A stretch of 11,901 bases of DNA from an uncultured Collinsella sp. (lineage in GTDB: Bacteria; Actinomycetota; Coriobacteriia; Coriobacteriales; Coriobacteriaceae). Below the pieces are notes generated by a model. It did not search any database and was not told the DNA's origin. It worked only from the letters and a program-made list of their open reading frames with translations. A program made the position numbers and the translations under genes. Of this stretch, positions 1-5,699 are shown piece by piece. The DNA lies in assembly GCA_900551625.1 (NCBI GenBank), contig URWZ01000029.1, forward strand, positions 1 to 11,901, in the 5' to 3' direction. Every line of letters starts with the position of its first letter. Within the stretch, counting starts at the first letter, position 1.

Positions 1-48
1 TCTACACACTGCATATCGTCGGCAGCGTCAGATGTGTATAAGAGACAG
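1..48 (+). other. Illumina Nextera i5-side adapter and index (artefact)
   Basis: Positions 16-48 match the Nextera/Tn5 read-1 adapter exactly. They include the 19-base Tn5 mosaic end at 30-48. Positions 1-7 match the end of the P5 arm, and 8-15 (ACTGCATA) match, from memory, the i5 index called N506/S506. This is library construct sequence, not genome. The first genomic base is 49. The minus-strand reading frame of rapZ runs on into it and gains a false tail ending LSLIHI. Confidence 0.98.
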
Positions 49-741
49 GTCCAAGACAAAATCGGAGACCTTCTTATCGAGACCGGTCATGGTGCGCATC
101 TCGGGATCGTAGAAAGGATTGGGCAAGAAGCGAACATCGATCATGATGTCCGCCTCGACGGGCATGCCGTGCTTAAAACCAAACGAGAACACGTGGACAT
201 CCATAAGCTGCTGGTCGGACAGCTCGGAAAAAGCCATGCGCAGCTTGTTGCGCAAGGCAGAAGTGCGCAAGCGGCTCGTGTCGATAATCATATCGGCTCG
301 ATCACGAACGCCCTGCAGCTGCAGACGTTCACGCTGAATAGCGTCGGCCGTGGTCTCCCCCGGCTTTGCAATGGGATGGCGGCGACGATTTTCGCTATAC
401 CGGCGAATCAGCACCTCGTCAGATGCCTCGAGAAACACAATGTCGCAGCTCATCTCGCGTTCTTCCAGTGCGGCGACAGCATCGAGCAGTTCATCGAACA
501 AGCCCTGGCTACGTAGGTCGCAGGTAACGGCAAGGTGCCTGCCCACGCCCGTATTGATGCCAACGAGCTCAGCAAGCTGGGCAATCAGGCGTGGGGGCAG
601 GTTGTCGATACAAAAATAGCCCATGTCCTCAAACACATGCATGGCTTGCGTTCGGCCCGAGCCGGACATTCCGGTGATGATAACGATATCGGGGATACGC
701 TCCGAGCGCTCCGCCGCATCCATGGCATCTCCCTTTTGCAT
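49..741 (-). CDS. rapZ: RapZ/YvcJ nucleotide-binding RNase adapter protein (C-terminus cut off by contig end)
   Basis: RapZ (YvcJ) is a P-loop NTPase-fold protein. In E. coli it is an RNase adapter that senses glucosamine-6-phosphate and guides degradation of the GlmZ small RNA; in Gram-positives its role is less clear. Visible motifs are the Walker A GMSGSGRT at residues 24-31, with Arg in place of the usual Lys as is common in actinobacterial homologues, DNLPP at 46-50, FSFGFKHG at 185-192 and DVRFLPNP at 202-209. The 231 residues seen are about 50-60 short of a usual RapZ, because the adapter replaces the 3' end after codon 49-51. I chose the ATG at 739-741, which has GGGAGG six bases upstream. 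The in-frame ATG at 721-723 also has a GGGAG-type site and is a real alternative. It lies directly downstream of the terminator that ends the nan operon. Confidence 0.93.
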
Positions 742-754
742 GTACTGCCTCCCG

Positions 755-791
755 AAAACAAGCGCGGGACCCAGCAACCCGGATCCCGCGC
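755..791 (-). terminator. Rho-independent terminator at the end of the nan operon
   Basis: An inverted repeat pairs 762-769 (GCGCGGGA) with 784-791 (TCCCGCGC). Two further C-G pairs follow after one mismatch. On the minus strand the stem is followed by TTGTTTTC (761-754), a modest U-tract. It falls between the nanE stop and the rapZ start, so it should end nan transcripts. Only about 13-20 bases separate the U-tract from the chosen rapZ ATG, so it may instead act as an attenuator in the rapZ leader. Confidence 0.75.
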
Positions 792-807
792 GGTCAATTG
801 CCTATAT

Positions 808-838
808 TGAGTATACCGCCCCGAGCGGATACGAGGCC
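808..838 (-). promoter_or_regulatory. Possible rapZ promoter (-10 TATACT)
   Basis: The minus strand carries TATACT at 815-810, four to five of six matches to a sigma-70-type -10 box, in the otherwise GC-rich nanE-rapZ gap. No good -35 hexamer sits 16-18 bases upstream. If real, the transcript would start near 803 and carry the 762-791 hairpin in its leader. Weak evidence. Confidence 0.2.
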
Positions 839-842
839 TGTC

Positions 843-1529
843 TTACGCCTCAAGCGCAGCCTTGAACCAACTCGTAATACTCGTGGGGTGCGTAATGGCG
901 GTGCCGACGACAACGGCCCACGCGCCGGCGTCGATTGCAGCGCGAGCCTCTTCGGGCGTATGTACGCGACCCTCGCAAATGATGGGAAGGCCGGGGAATT
1001 CCTCGGTCGCCTGACGCAGGAGCGGCAGGTCGGGACCATCGGCCATGGTGCAGTCGATGGCGGCAACACCGTGAGAAAGCGTAGTGGATACCAGGTCAAA
1101 GCCCATATCAACCGCACGGCGAATGTCCTCGATGGTGGCACAATCCGCCATCAGGAGCACACCCTCCTCGTGCAGTGGGCGGAAGGTATCCTCGACCGAC
1201 TTGCCATCGGGACGCGGACGATCGGTGGCGTCAATCGCCACGATATCGGCACCCGCAGCAACGCAGGCGCGAGCGTGGCGCAGCGTCGGCGTGATGTAAA
1301 CGCCCTCGTGTCCATCCTTCCACAGGCCGATAACAGGAACCTCACAGCGGCCCTTAATGGCGGCGATGTCGGCAAGGCCCTGGCAGCGAATGGCGGCGGC
1401 GCCGCCGAGCTCGCAAGCGCGAGACATTTGAGCCATGGTCTCGGGCGTACGAAGCGGCTCGCCCATATACGCCTGAACGCTCACGACGAGCTTGCCCTTC
1501 AGGGATTGAATCAAAGGATCAACGGTCAT
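843..1529 (-). CDS. nanE: N-acetylmannosamine-6-phosphate 2-epimerase NanE
   Basis: Cytosolic TIM-barrel epimerase converting ManNAc-6-P to GlcNAc-6-P, the step that joins sialic acid catabolism to amino-sugar metabolism. The 228 residues match the usual family size of about 220-235. Family features are LKGKLVVSVQ near the N-terminus, GGAAAIR ending at Arg48, IGLWKDG with likely catalytic Lys71, ADIVAIDATDRPRP at 94-106, and IICEGR with the likely catalytic Glu186. I chose the ATG at 1527-1529. A GAAAGG sequence lies upstream, with a long spacing of 11 bases. An in-frame GTG at 1566-1568 would add 13 residues, but it lies inside the intercistronic hairpin element and those residues do not look like family sequence. 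It is the last gene of the operon, 140 bases after nanK. Confidence 0.95.
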   Translation of the reverse strand: MTVDPLIQSLKGKLVVSVQAYMGEPLRTPETMAQMSRACELGGAAAIRCQGLADIAAIKGRCEVPVIGLWKDGHEGVYITPTLRHARACVAAGADIVAIDATDRPRPDGKSVEDTFRPLHEEGVLLMADCATIEDIRRAVDMGFDLVSTTLSHGVAAIDCTMADGPDLPLLRQATEEFPGLPIICEGRVHTPEEARAAIDAGAWAVVVGTAITHPTSITSWFKAALEA

Positions 1530-1548
1530 GTTCGACTCAACCTTTCTC

Positions 1549-1652
1549 AAAACAGCCTTCTGAGACACCGCACCTTGACGTTCAAACCGTCGCTCGCGTA
1601 CCGAAGTACGCTTCGCTCCTCTTTCACGTCAATCTGCGGCACCTCAGAAGGC
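1549..1652 (-). repeat. Structured inverted-repeat element A between nanK and nanE
   Basis: Arms 1555-1564 and 1643-1652 are perfect 10-base inverted repeats. Inward, three A/C mismatches on the plus strand become G-U pairs on the minus (mRNA) strand. Then come five more pairs, a GA/GG internal loop, a seven-pair stem (1575-1581 with 1626-1632), a tandem G-A loop, and an apical six-pair hairpin at 1596-1611. On the mRNA strand the apical loop is UUCG closed by C-G, the very stable tetraloop type. The strand bias of the wobble pairs and the tetraloop argue for a folded RNA in the operon transcript. A UGUUUUG tract (1554-1548) follows the stem on the mRNA, so partial termination before nanE is possible. 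It begins 18 bases after the nanK stop. It is related to element B at 2703-2812. Confidence 0.75.
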
Positions 1653-1669
1653 GCACTTGGTAGTTATGT

Positions 1670-2635
1670 TTACTTCAACGACGCAAGAAGGTGTTCGGCG
1701 GCACCGATAAGCGGCGCGTCGCCCTCCAGAGAACCGATGAGAATCGGCGTGTCCTGAAGCGGGTCGAGCGCCTGGCTGGCATAGCCCTCGTGCACCGAGT
1801 CCTTCCACGTCTGCGAGCGCCAATCGGGACCCTGGTGAATCACACCTCCCGAAAGCACGATGACCTCGGGATCCAAGATGTTGGCAAGCGAGCCCAAGCT
1901 GGCGCCCAGCGCAAAGCCGGCGTCATAGATGACCTCGGTCGCCTTTTCGTCGCCAGCACGGCACAGGTCGTTCACATCGCGACCGACCGAAGGACGGCTG
2001 GGGTCGACACGGCCAAAGCGCTCATCGTACATACGACCAATGGAAGTGCCCGAAGCAACCGACTCAAGATGGCCGGAACGCCCGCAGGCGCAGGGAATGC
2101 CGGCGGCAGCCGAGCACTCGATGTGACCCATATGGCCGGCAGCACCATGGAAGCCCTGCATCACGCGGCCGTTCTCGACATATGCGCCGCCGATGCCCGT
2201 GCCGATGCCCAGGCACAAGACGGAGAACTTGCCCTTGCCGACGCCCCAGTGGGCCTCGCCCAGAGCATGAGCCTGCACGTCGCCCACAACGGCAACGGGA
2301 AGACCAAGGTCCTCGCGCAGACGCGGCCCCAACTGAACGCCGGACCAGCCGGGCATAATCTCGTTGGCATACGCGATGGCGCCCGTCTTGGGATCGACGA
2401 CGCCGGCGGCACCGATACCGACGCCAAGGACCTCGACATCGGGATTCGCCTCGAGAGCAGCCTTGATGGACGCCTCGATACGCTGGAAGACGGCCTCGCC
2501 GCCCTCCTGGGCCTCGGTGGGAACCTCAGCTTCAAAGACCGGATGGGGCACGCTGCCATCAGCCGGATACTCCATAATGGCAGTCGCAATCTTGGTGCCG
2601 CCGATATCGACGGAGCAAACGTACTTGTTCTCCAT
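1670..2635 (-). CDS. nanK: ROK-family N-acetylmannosamine kinase NanK
   Basis: ATP-dependent cytosolic sugar kinase, here assigned to phosphorylate ManNAc released by NanA, because it lies between nanA and nanE. The 321 residues show the N-terminal phosphate loop DIGGTK (10-15), the probable catalytic Asp119 in GDVQAHALGE, the glycine-rich GIGTGIGG (143-150), and the ROK signature around 164-195. In that signature the usual glucokinase ExGH reads HMGH (His168, His171). The zinc motif CxCGxxGC reads Cys182, Cys184, then His189 in place of the third Cys. Start: ATG at 2633-2635 with AAGGAG six bases upstream. That Shine-Dalgarno lies in a short palindrome (2641-2653). The gene gap upstream is 173 bases and holds element B. 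Other ROK sugars (glucose, allose) are possible from sequence alone; context decides. Confidence 0.9.
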   Translation of the reverse strand: MENKYVCSVDIGGTKIATAIMEYPADGSVPHPVFEAEVPTEAQEGGEAVFQRIEASIKAALEANPDVEVLGVGIGAAGVVDPKTGAIAYANEIMPGWSGVQLGPRLREDLGLPVAVVGDVQAHALGEAHWGVGKGKFSVLCLGIGTGIGGAYVENGRVMQGFHGAAGHMGHIECSAAAGIPCACGRSGHLESVASGTSIGRMYDERFGRVDPSRPSVGRDVNDLCRAGDEKATEVIYDAGFALGASLGSLANILDPEVIVLSGGVIHQGPDWRSQTWKDSVHEGYASQALDPLQDTPILIGSLEGDAPLIGAAEHLLASLK

Positions 2636-2640
2636 GTCGC

Positions 2641-2653
2641 TCTCCTTAGGAGA
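2641..2653 (-). promoter_or_regulatory. nanK ribosome-binding site inside a small palindrome
   Basis: TCTCC-TTA-GGAGA is a five-base inverted repeat with a three-base spacer. On the mRNA strand it includes the AAGGAG Shine-Dalgarno of nanK, six bases before the ATG. A U6 run lies just upstream on the mRNA (2654-2659). The hairpin would be weak by itself but could mask the site. Confidence 0.4.
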
Positions 2654-2674
2654 TAAAAAACAACTACAGGAAAT

Positions 2675-2701
2675 GCGCCGTCAGGCTAGCCGTCACAGCG
2701 C
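2675..2701 (-). repeat. Small hairpin upstream of nanK
   Basis: On the minus strand GCGCTGT (2701-2695) pairs with ACGGCGC (2681-2675), seven pairs including one G-U, around a 13-base loop containing the self-complementary GGCTAGCC. It directly abuts element B. The nearest U-run (2654-2659) is too far downstream for a standard terminator. Confidence 0.4.
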
Positions 2702-2702
2702 G

Positions 2703-2812
2703 GTAAAGATTTTCCAGGTGCCCGAGATCGCCGAGAAACCGTGTGGCCATTAACCTAATGGGTCATGGCCGCACGGTTGAACGGCGAGGTCGGGTGCCCG
2801 GGGAAGCTTTAC
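2703..2812 (+). repeat. Long imperfect palindrome, element B, between nanA and nanK
   Basis: A hairpin of about 110 bases. The outer arms 2703-2708 and 2807-2812 pair perfectly and overlap the nanA stop codon. Pairing continues through 2710-2733 with 2782-2805, then a symmetric 3x3 loop (2734-2736 and 2779-2781), then arms of 14 bases (2737-2750 with 2765-2778) with one wobble. Five of the six non-Watson-Crick wobble positions are G-U pairs on the plus strand, so the best-folding RNA would be antisense to the operon. The operon transcript can still fold with A-C mismatches. No U-tract follows on either strand. It shares sequence blocks with element A (AGGTGCC, AGAT, GAAA, ACGGTT, GAACG) in the opposite orientation. 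Confidence 0.75.
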
Positions 2813-3729
2813 AGGAGACCGTTGTCCTGAAGGACCTTCTTAATCGCCTCGACGTTCTCGCCGGTCATGGCCTTCACCGGGCGCGGCATGGTCGGGCTGT
2901 CGAAGATGCCCATGAGGTTCATAGCGGTCTTGAAGGCGCCGACGCCACCGGCATAGCCCTGGACGCCCGAGGTGACATCCCAAATGTGGGAGATCTCGTT
3001 GAGGCGATCCTGCTCGGCCTTGACGGTAGCCCAGTCGCCGGCCTGAGCGGCCTTCCACTGGCGCACGTAGCCCTCGGGCTCAACGTTGGCGAGACCCGGG
3101 ACGGAACCGTCGGCGCCACCGAGGTAGGCGCCGTCGACAACAACCTCGTGACCGGTGAGAATGCTCATCGGATGGCCGTTCTTCTCGTTCTCCTGAACGA
3201 GGTAGCGGAATGAGATGTCATCACCCGAGGAATCCTTGACGCCGGCCAGGACGCCCTCGGCGCCGAGCTTGGCAAGGAGCTTCCAGGGGAGCTTGGTGTG
3301 GACGCACACGGGGATGTCGTAGGCGAAGATGGGCAGGTCGAGTTCCTCATGCAGGATGCGGAAGTGCTCCTCGACCTCGGTCATGCCCTGCAGGGCATAG
3401 AACGGGCAGGTGGCGACGAGCGCATCGGCGCCCAGCTCCTGAGCGACCTTGCCGTGCTCGATCATGCGCTCGGTCTCGGTGTCGATGATGCCGACCAGAA
3501 CGGGAACGCGGTGGTCGACGATGCGCACGGCCTCGGCGACAATCTGGCGACGGCGCTCGTCGGTGGAGAAGACGACCTCGCCCGAGGAGCCCAGGAAGAA
3601 CAGGCCATCGACGCCGGCATCGATCATGCGGTTGATGCTGCGCTCAAAGGAGGCAACATCAAGCTGGTGGTCTTCGGTATCGGGAACAACGACGGGAGGG
3701 ATAACGCCGGTGAATTTCTGAGTTGCCAC
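2809..3729 (-). CDS. nanA: N-acetylneuraminate lyase / DHDPS-family aldolase
   Basis: Class I aldolase of the DapA/NanA TIM-barrel superfamily, expected here to cleave Neu5Ac into pyruvate and ManNAc. The 306 residues match family length. Motifs: GSSGE at 47-51 (carboxylate-binding loop), the catalytic Tyr137 in FAYDIP, and the Schiff-base Lys165 in GVKDSSGD. Tyr137 and Lys165 have the same numbers as in E. coli NanA. GADGSVPG (205-212) closes the site. In E. coli NanA, Asp191-Glu192 hold the sugar tail; here the matching stretch is LTGHEV, so the Asp is His194 while Glu195 remains. Start: GTG at 3727-3729 with AAGGAG six bases upstream; sequence further upstream does not align with the family. 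DHDPS or a keto-deoxy-sugar aldolase are alternatives, but nanK and nanE next to it favour NanA. Confidence 0.82.
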   Translation of the reverse strand: MATQKFTGVIPPVVVPDTEDHQLDVASFERSINRMIDAGVDGLFFLGSSGEVVFSTDERRRQIVAEAVRIVDHRVPVLVGIIDTETERMIEHGKVAQELGADALVATCPFYALQGMTEVEEHFRILHEELDLPIFAYDIPVCVHTKLPWKLLAKLGAEGVLAGVKDSSGDDISFRYLVQENEKNGHPMSILTGHEVVVDGAYLGGADGSVPGLANVEPEGYVRQWKAAQAGDWATVKAEQDRLNEISHIWDVTSGVQGYAGGVGAFKTAMNLMGIFDSPTMPRPVKAMTGENVEAIKKVLQDNGLL

Positions 3730-3752
3730 AAGAATCTCCTTAGTTGTCTGGC

Positions 3753-3771
3753 GGGCGGCCCTATGCCACCC
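3753..3771 (-). repeat. Short hairpin in the gap before nanA
   Basis: GGGCGGC (3753-3759) pairs with GCCACCC (3765-3771), seven pairs with one mismatch that is a U-G wobble on the mRNA strand, around a five-base loop. It lies in the 68-base gap between the second esterase gene and nanA, upstream of the nanA ribosome-binding site. No U-tract follows, so it is not an obvious terminator. Confidence 0.35.
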
Positions 3772-3797
3772 ACTCTTGTTGGCAGTGTCCAGGCCGT

Positions 3798-4649
3798 CTA
3801 GGCCAAAGAACACGGGTAGAACGTTTGGTTAGAGAAGTCGACGACTTCGTTTTCGAACGCATTGATGCGCTCGTGAGCGTATTTTGCATAGATGATATGC
3901 CTCCGGTCACACTCAAGACCGTTGAATACGGCAAACTGATCCTTGGGATCGCTCACGGTATCCATAAGCGATGTGCCCATGAGCACCGATCCGCGCACCC
4001 GAGACGACAGCGCCTCGAGGCCACCGGGAATTGGATTGGCAACCGCCGTGCAGGCAAGACCCTGCTCGTCCAGAGCAGAAACCGCCAGCGCGACTCCGCC
4101 GCCAAGGCCCTCGCCCCATGCAAAGATGCGGTCGGGGTCCATGCCATCAAGATTGCGCGCGACCTTCGCCAACGCGCAGCCCCAACGGACGCGCTCGACA
4201 AAAGCGGGCGAAGCAATTCCCCGCTGCAGGTCGTCCGCACCAGCAACATCGTCATCCAGTGCAAGCACGGCATATCCCATGGCGGCAAATCTCGTCATGT
4301 GATGCCAACCGCGCACAGGCCGATCGATGTCGTGGAACATCAGGCACAGCGGCACGCGTTCAGATACTCGGGCACGACCGACAGGCTCAATCAAACGAGC
4401 GTGGACCGCATGGTCACCGAGCTCAAAGGAAACCTCCGAGTAACGGGCGCAGGGGTTAGCAAAGTCAATCGCCGTAATGGCCAGGCCTTGAATCTCAAGA
4501 TTCGAAGCGCATGCCTCCAAATCAGAAACATCTGCTTGGACGTCACCGCGCCAGCCCCGATATTCTGCGAGCCTTGACGAAACCGTTCCAGGAATTCCCA
4601 CGAGCCCGGGGACTATCAGCTCGTCAACATTGCTCTCGCACTTAGACAT
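3798..4649 (-). CDS. CE7-like alpha/beta-hydrolase homologue lacking the nucleophile Ser (likely pseudoenzyme)
   Basis: A 283-residue protein that resembles the esterase encoded just upstream and is probably an old, diverged duplicate. Matching landmarks are VPLCLMFHD (99-107), MGYAVLALD (124-132), the nucleophile elbow at 179-184, and the C-terminal QFAVFNGLECDRRH block (238-251). The elbow reads GEGLGG, where its neighbour has GASQGG, so the nucleophile position is Gly181 (codon at 4107-4109, GGC). Asp230 and His259 of the triad align and are kept. No signal peptide is visible, so it should be cytosolic. The ATG at 4647-4649 overlaps the upstream stop by eight bases and has a GGAGGGGAGG site, so translation is coupled. 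A structural or regulatory partner of the active esterase is an inference; an esterase with a non-serine mechanism is less likely. Confidence 0.75.
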   Translation of the reverse strand: MSKCESNVDELIVPGLVGIPGTVSSRLAEYRGWRGDVQADVSDLEACASNLEIQGLAITAIDFANPCARYSEVSFELGDHAVHARLIEPVGRARVSERVPLCLMFHDIDRPVRGWHHMTRFAAMGYAVLALDDDVAGADDLQRGIASPAFVERVRWGCALAKVARNLDGMDPDRIFAWGEGLGGGVALAVSALDEQGLACTAVANPIPGGLEALSSRVRGSVLMGTSLMDTVSDPKDQFAVFNGLECDRRHIIYAKYAHERINAFENEVVDFSNQTFYPCSLA

Positions 4650-5619
4650 GAGCCTCCCCTCCTTCGCAGAAAAACGGAATGATCATGTCGTCAAAGTCCT
4701 GAATCTCCTCGTGGCCAAAGCCCTCAAAGAACTCGTGTCGCTTCTCGCAGGCCAGGTTGTTGTAGACCGCAAACTGCGTCGCCGGCGGACAGACGATATC
4801 GGCTGTGCCCGTGCCAAACAGCACGGGGCATTTGACCATGGGGGCAAAGTTCTTGGAATCGAAGTACGCCAGCTTGGCATAGGCCTCCTCAATACGAGTC
4901 GAGTCCTCGTCAAACCAACGCGACCAATAACGCAGGCCCTCGTAGGCAATGTCGTCGGCATCCAAATCCCAGACTAGGCGGAAATCTGACAGGAAGGGAT
5001 AGAGGATGGCGGCACGATTGATAAGCTCGCTGTTAAGCGCACAGGTCGCAATGCCCAAACCGCCGCCCTGCGATGCGCCGTTCACAAATACGCGGGCAAG
5101 ATCGATGCCCTCGAGCTCGCGAACAATACGGCACAGGATGCGGATATCCTGGTGCAAGCGGACATAGTAGAGGTTGGCCGGGTCGCCATCGATACCGGCG
5201 ACAATATGGCCCGCGACCGTTGTGCCTTCAAATCCACCAATATCCTCGGAGGGGCCACCCTGGCCGGGGCAGTCGAGGGCGATGAGTGCCATGCCCATGC
5301 CCGCAAACGACGCCTGCTCAAACCAGCTGCGGCTTGCACCCGGATAGCCGTGGAACTGTAACACCAGCGGCACGGGATCGTCCGAAACCGGCTTGAGATA
5401 CTTGGCATGCAGGCGGGCGCCACACATGCCGGTATACCAGAGGTCGAAAAACCGACAGGTCGCGGAATCCGCAACCGAAGCCGCCTCGATCTCGTAGTCG
5501 AGCTCGACAGCGTCGGCCTCGGCCATGCGGTCCTTCCAAAAGAGATCGAAATCCGATGGACGGGGCATAGCGCCTCGATATTCACCAAATTGCTGTTGTA
5601 GCTCCTGAGCACTTGGCAT
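4642..5619 (-). CDS. CE7-like acetyl esterase (AXE1/cephalosporin-C deacetylase family), possible sialate O-acetylesterase
   Basis: Serine esterase of the AXE1 alpha/beta-hydrolase family, whose characterised members remove O-acetyl groups from acetylated sugars and xylan. The 325 residues are close to the family norm of about 320. The nucleophile elbow GASQGG puts Ser183 at the active site. The acid is likely Asp274 in GTADIV and the base His303 in FGHEE. The family's RGQ motif appears as CPGQ at 117-120, with Pro for Arg. FHGYPG (89-94) is the oxyanion-side loop. No signal peptide is seen, so it would act in the cytosol on imported substrate. In a sialic acid operon, de-O-acetylation of Neu5,9Ac2-type sugars is a reasonable inference but is not shown by sequence. 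I used the ATG at 5617-5619. An in-frame TTG at 5632-5634 follows GAAAGG with no spacing. It lies 80 bases after the ATPase gene. Confidence 0.85.
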   Translation of the reverse strand: MPSAQELQQQFGEYRGAMPRPSDFDLFWKDRMAEADAVELDYEIEAASVADSATCRFFDLWYTGMCGARLHAKYLKPVSDDPVPLVLQFHGYPGASRSWFEQASFAGMGMALIALDCPGQGGPSEDIGGFEGTTVAGHIVAGIDGDPANLYYVRLHQDIRILCRIVRELEGIDLARVFVNGASQGGGLGIATCALNSELINRAAILYPFLSDFRLVWDLDADDIAYEGLRYWSRWFDEDSTRIEEAYAKLAYFDSKNFAPMVKCPVLFGTGTADIVCPPATQFAVYNNLACEKRHEFFEGFGHEEIQDFDDMIIPFFCEGGEAHV

Positions 5620-5655
5620 GGCTCGTGAACCCAACCTTTCGAATTCGCAACGGAG

Positions 5656-5683
5656 GTGCGCCCGGCAAGGGAACCGGGCGCAC
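5656..5683 (-). repeat. Strong GC hairpin between the transporter and esterase genes
   Basis: GTGCGCCCGG (5656-5665) and CCGGGCGCAC (5674-5683) are perfect ten-base arms around an eight-base loop. No U-tract follows on either strand. It sits 16 bases after the last transporter gene. It may protect the 3' end of the transporter mRNA or dampen read-through into the catabolic genes; that is inference. Confidence 0.7.
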
Positions 5684-5699
5684 GGGAGGGAAAGCGAGG

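Noticed and set aside
1566..1568. GTG as the nanE start
   Set aside because: It lies in the 3' arm of the intercistronic hairpin, adds residues unlike the family N-terminus, and has only a poorly spaced ribosome site. The ATG at 1527-1529 fits family length better, though its own site is also distant.
798..1757. A 319-codon plus-strand frame opposite nanE and the nanE-nanK gap
   Set aside because: It runs through nanE, the structured gap and the end of nanK, with no recognisable domain. It is a shadow frame.
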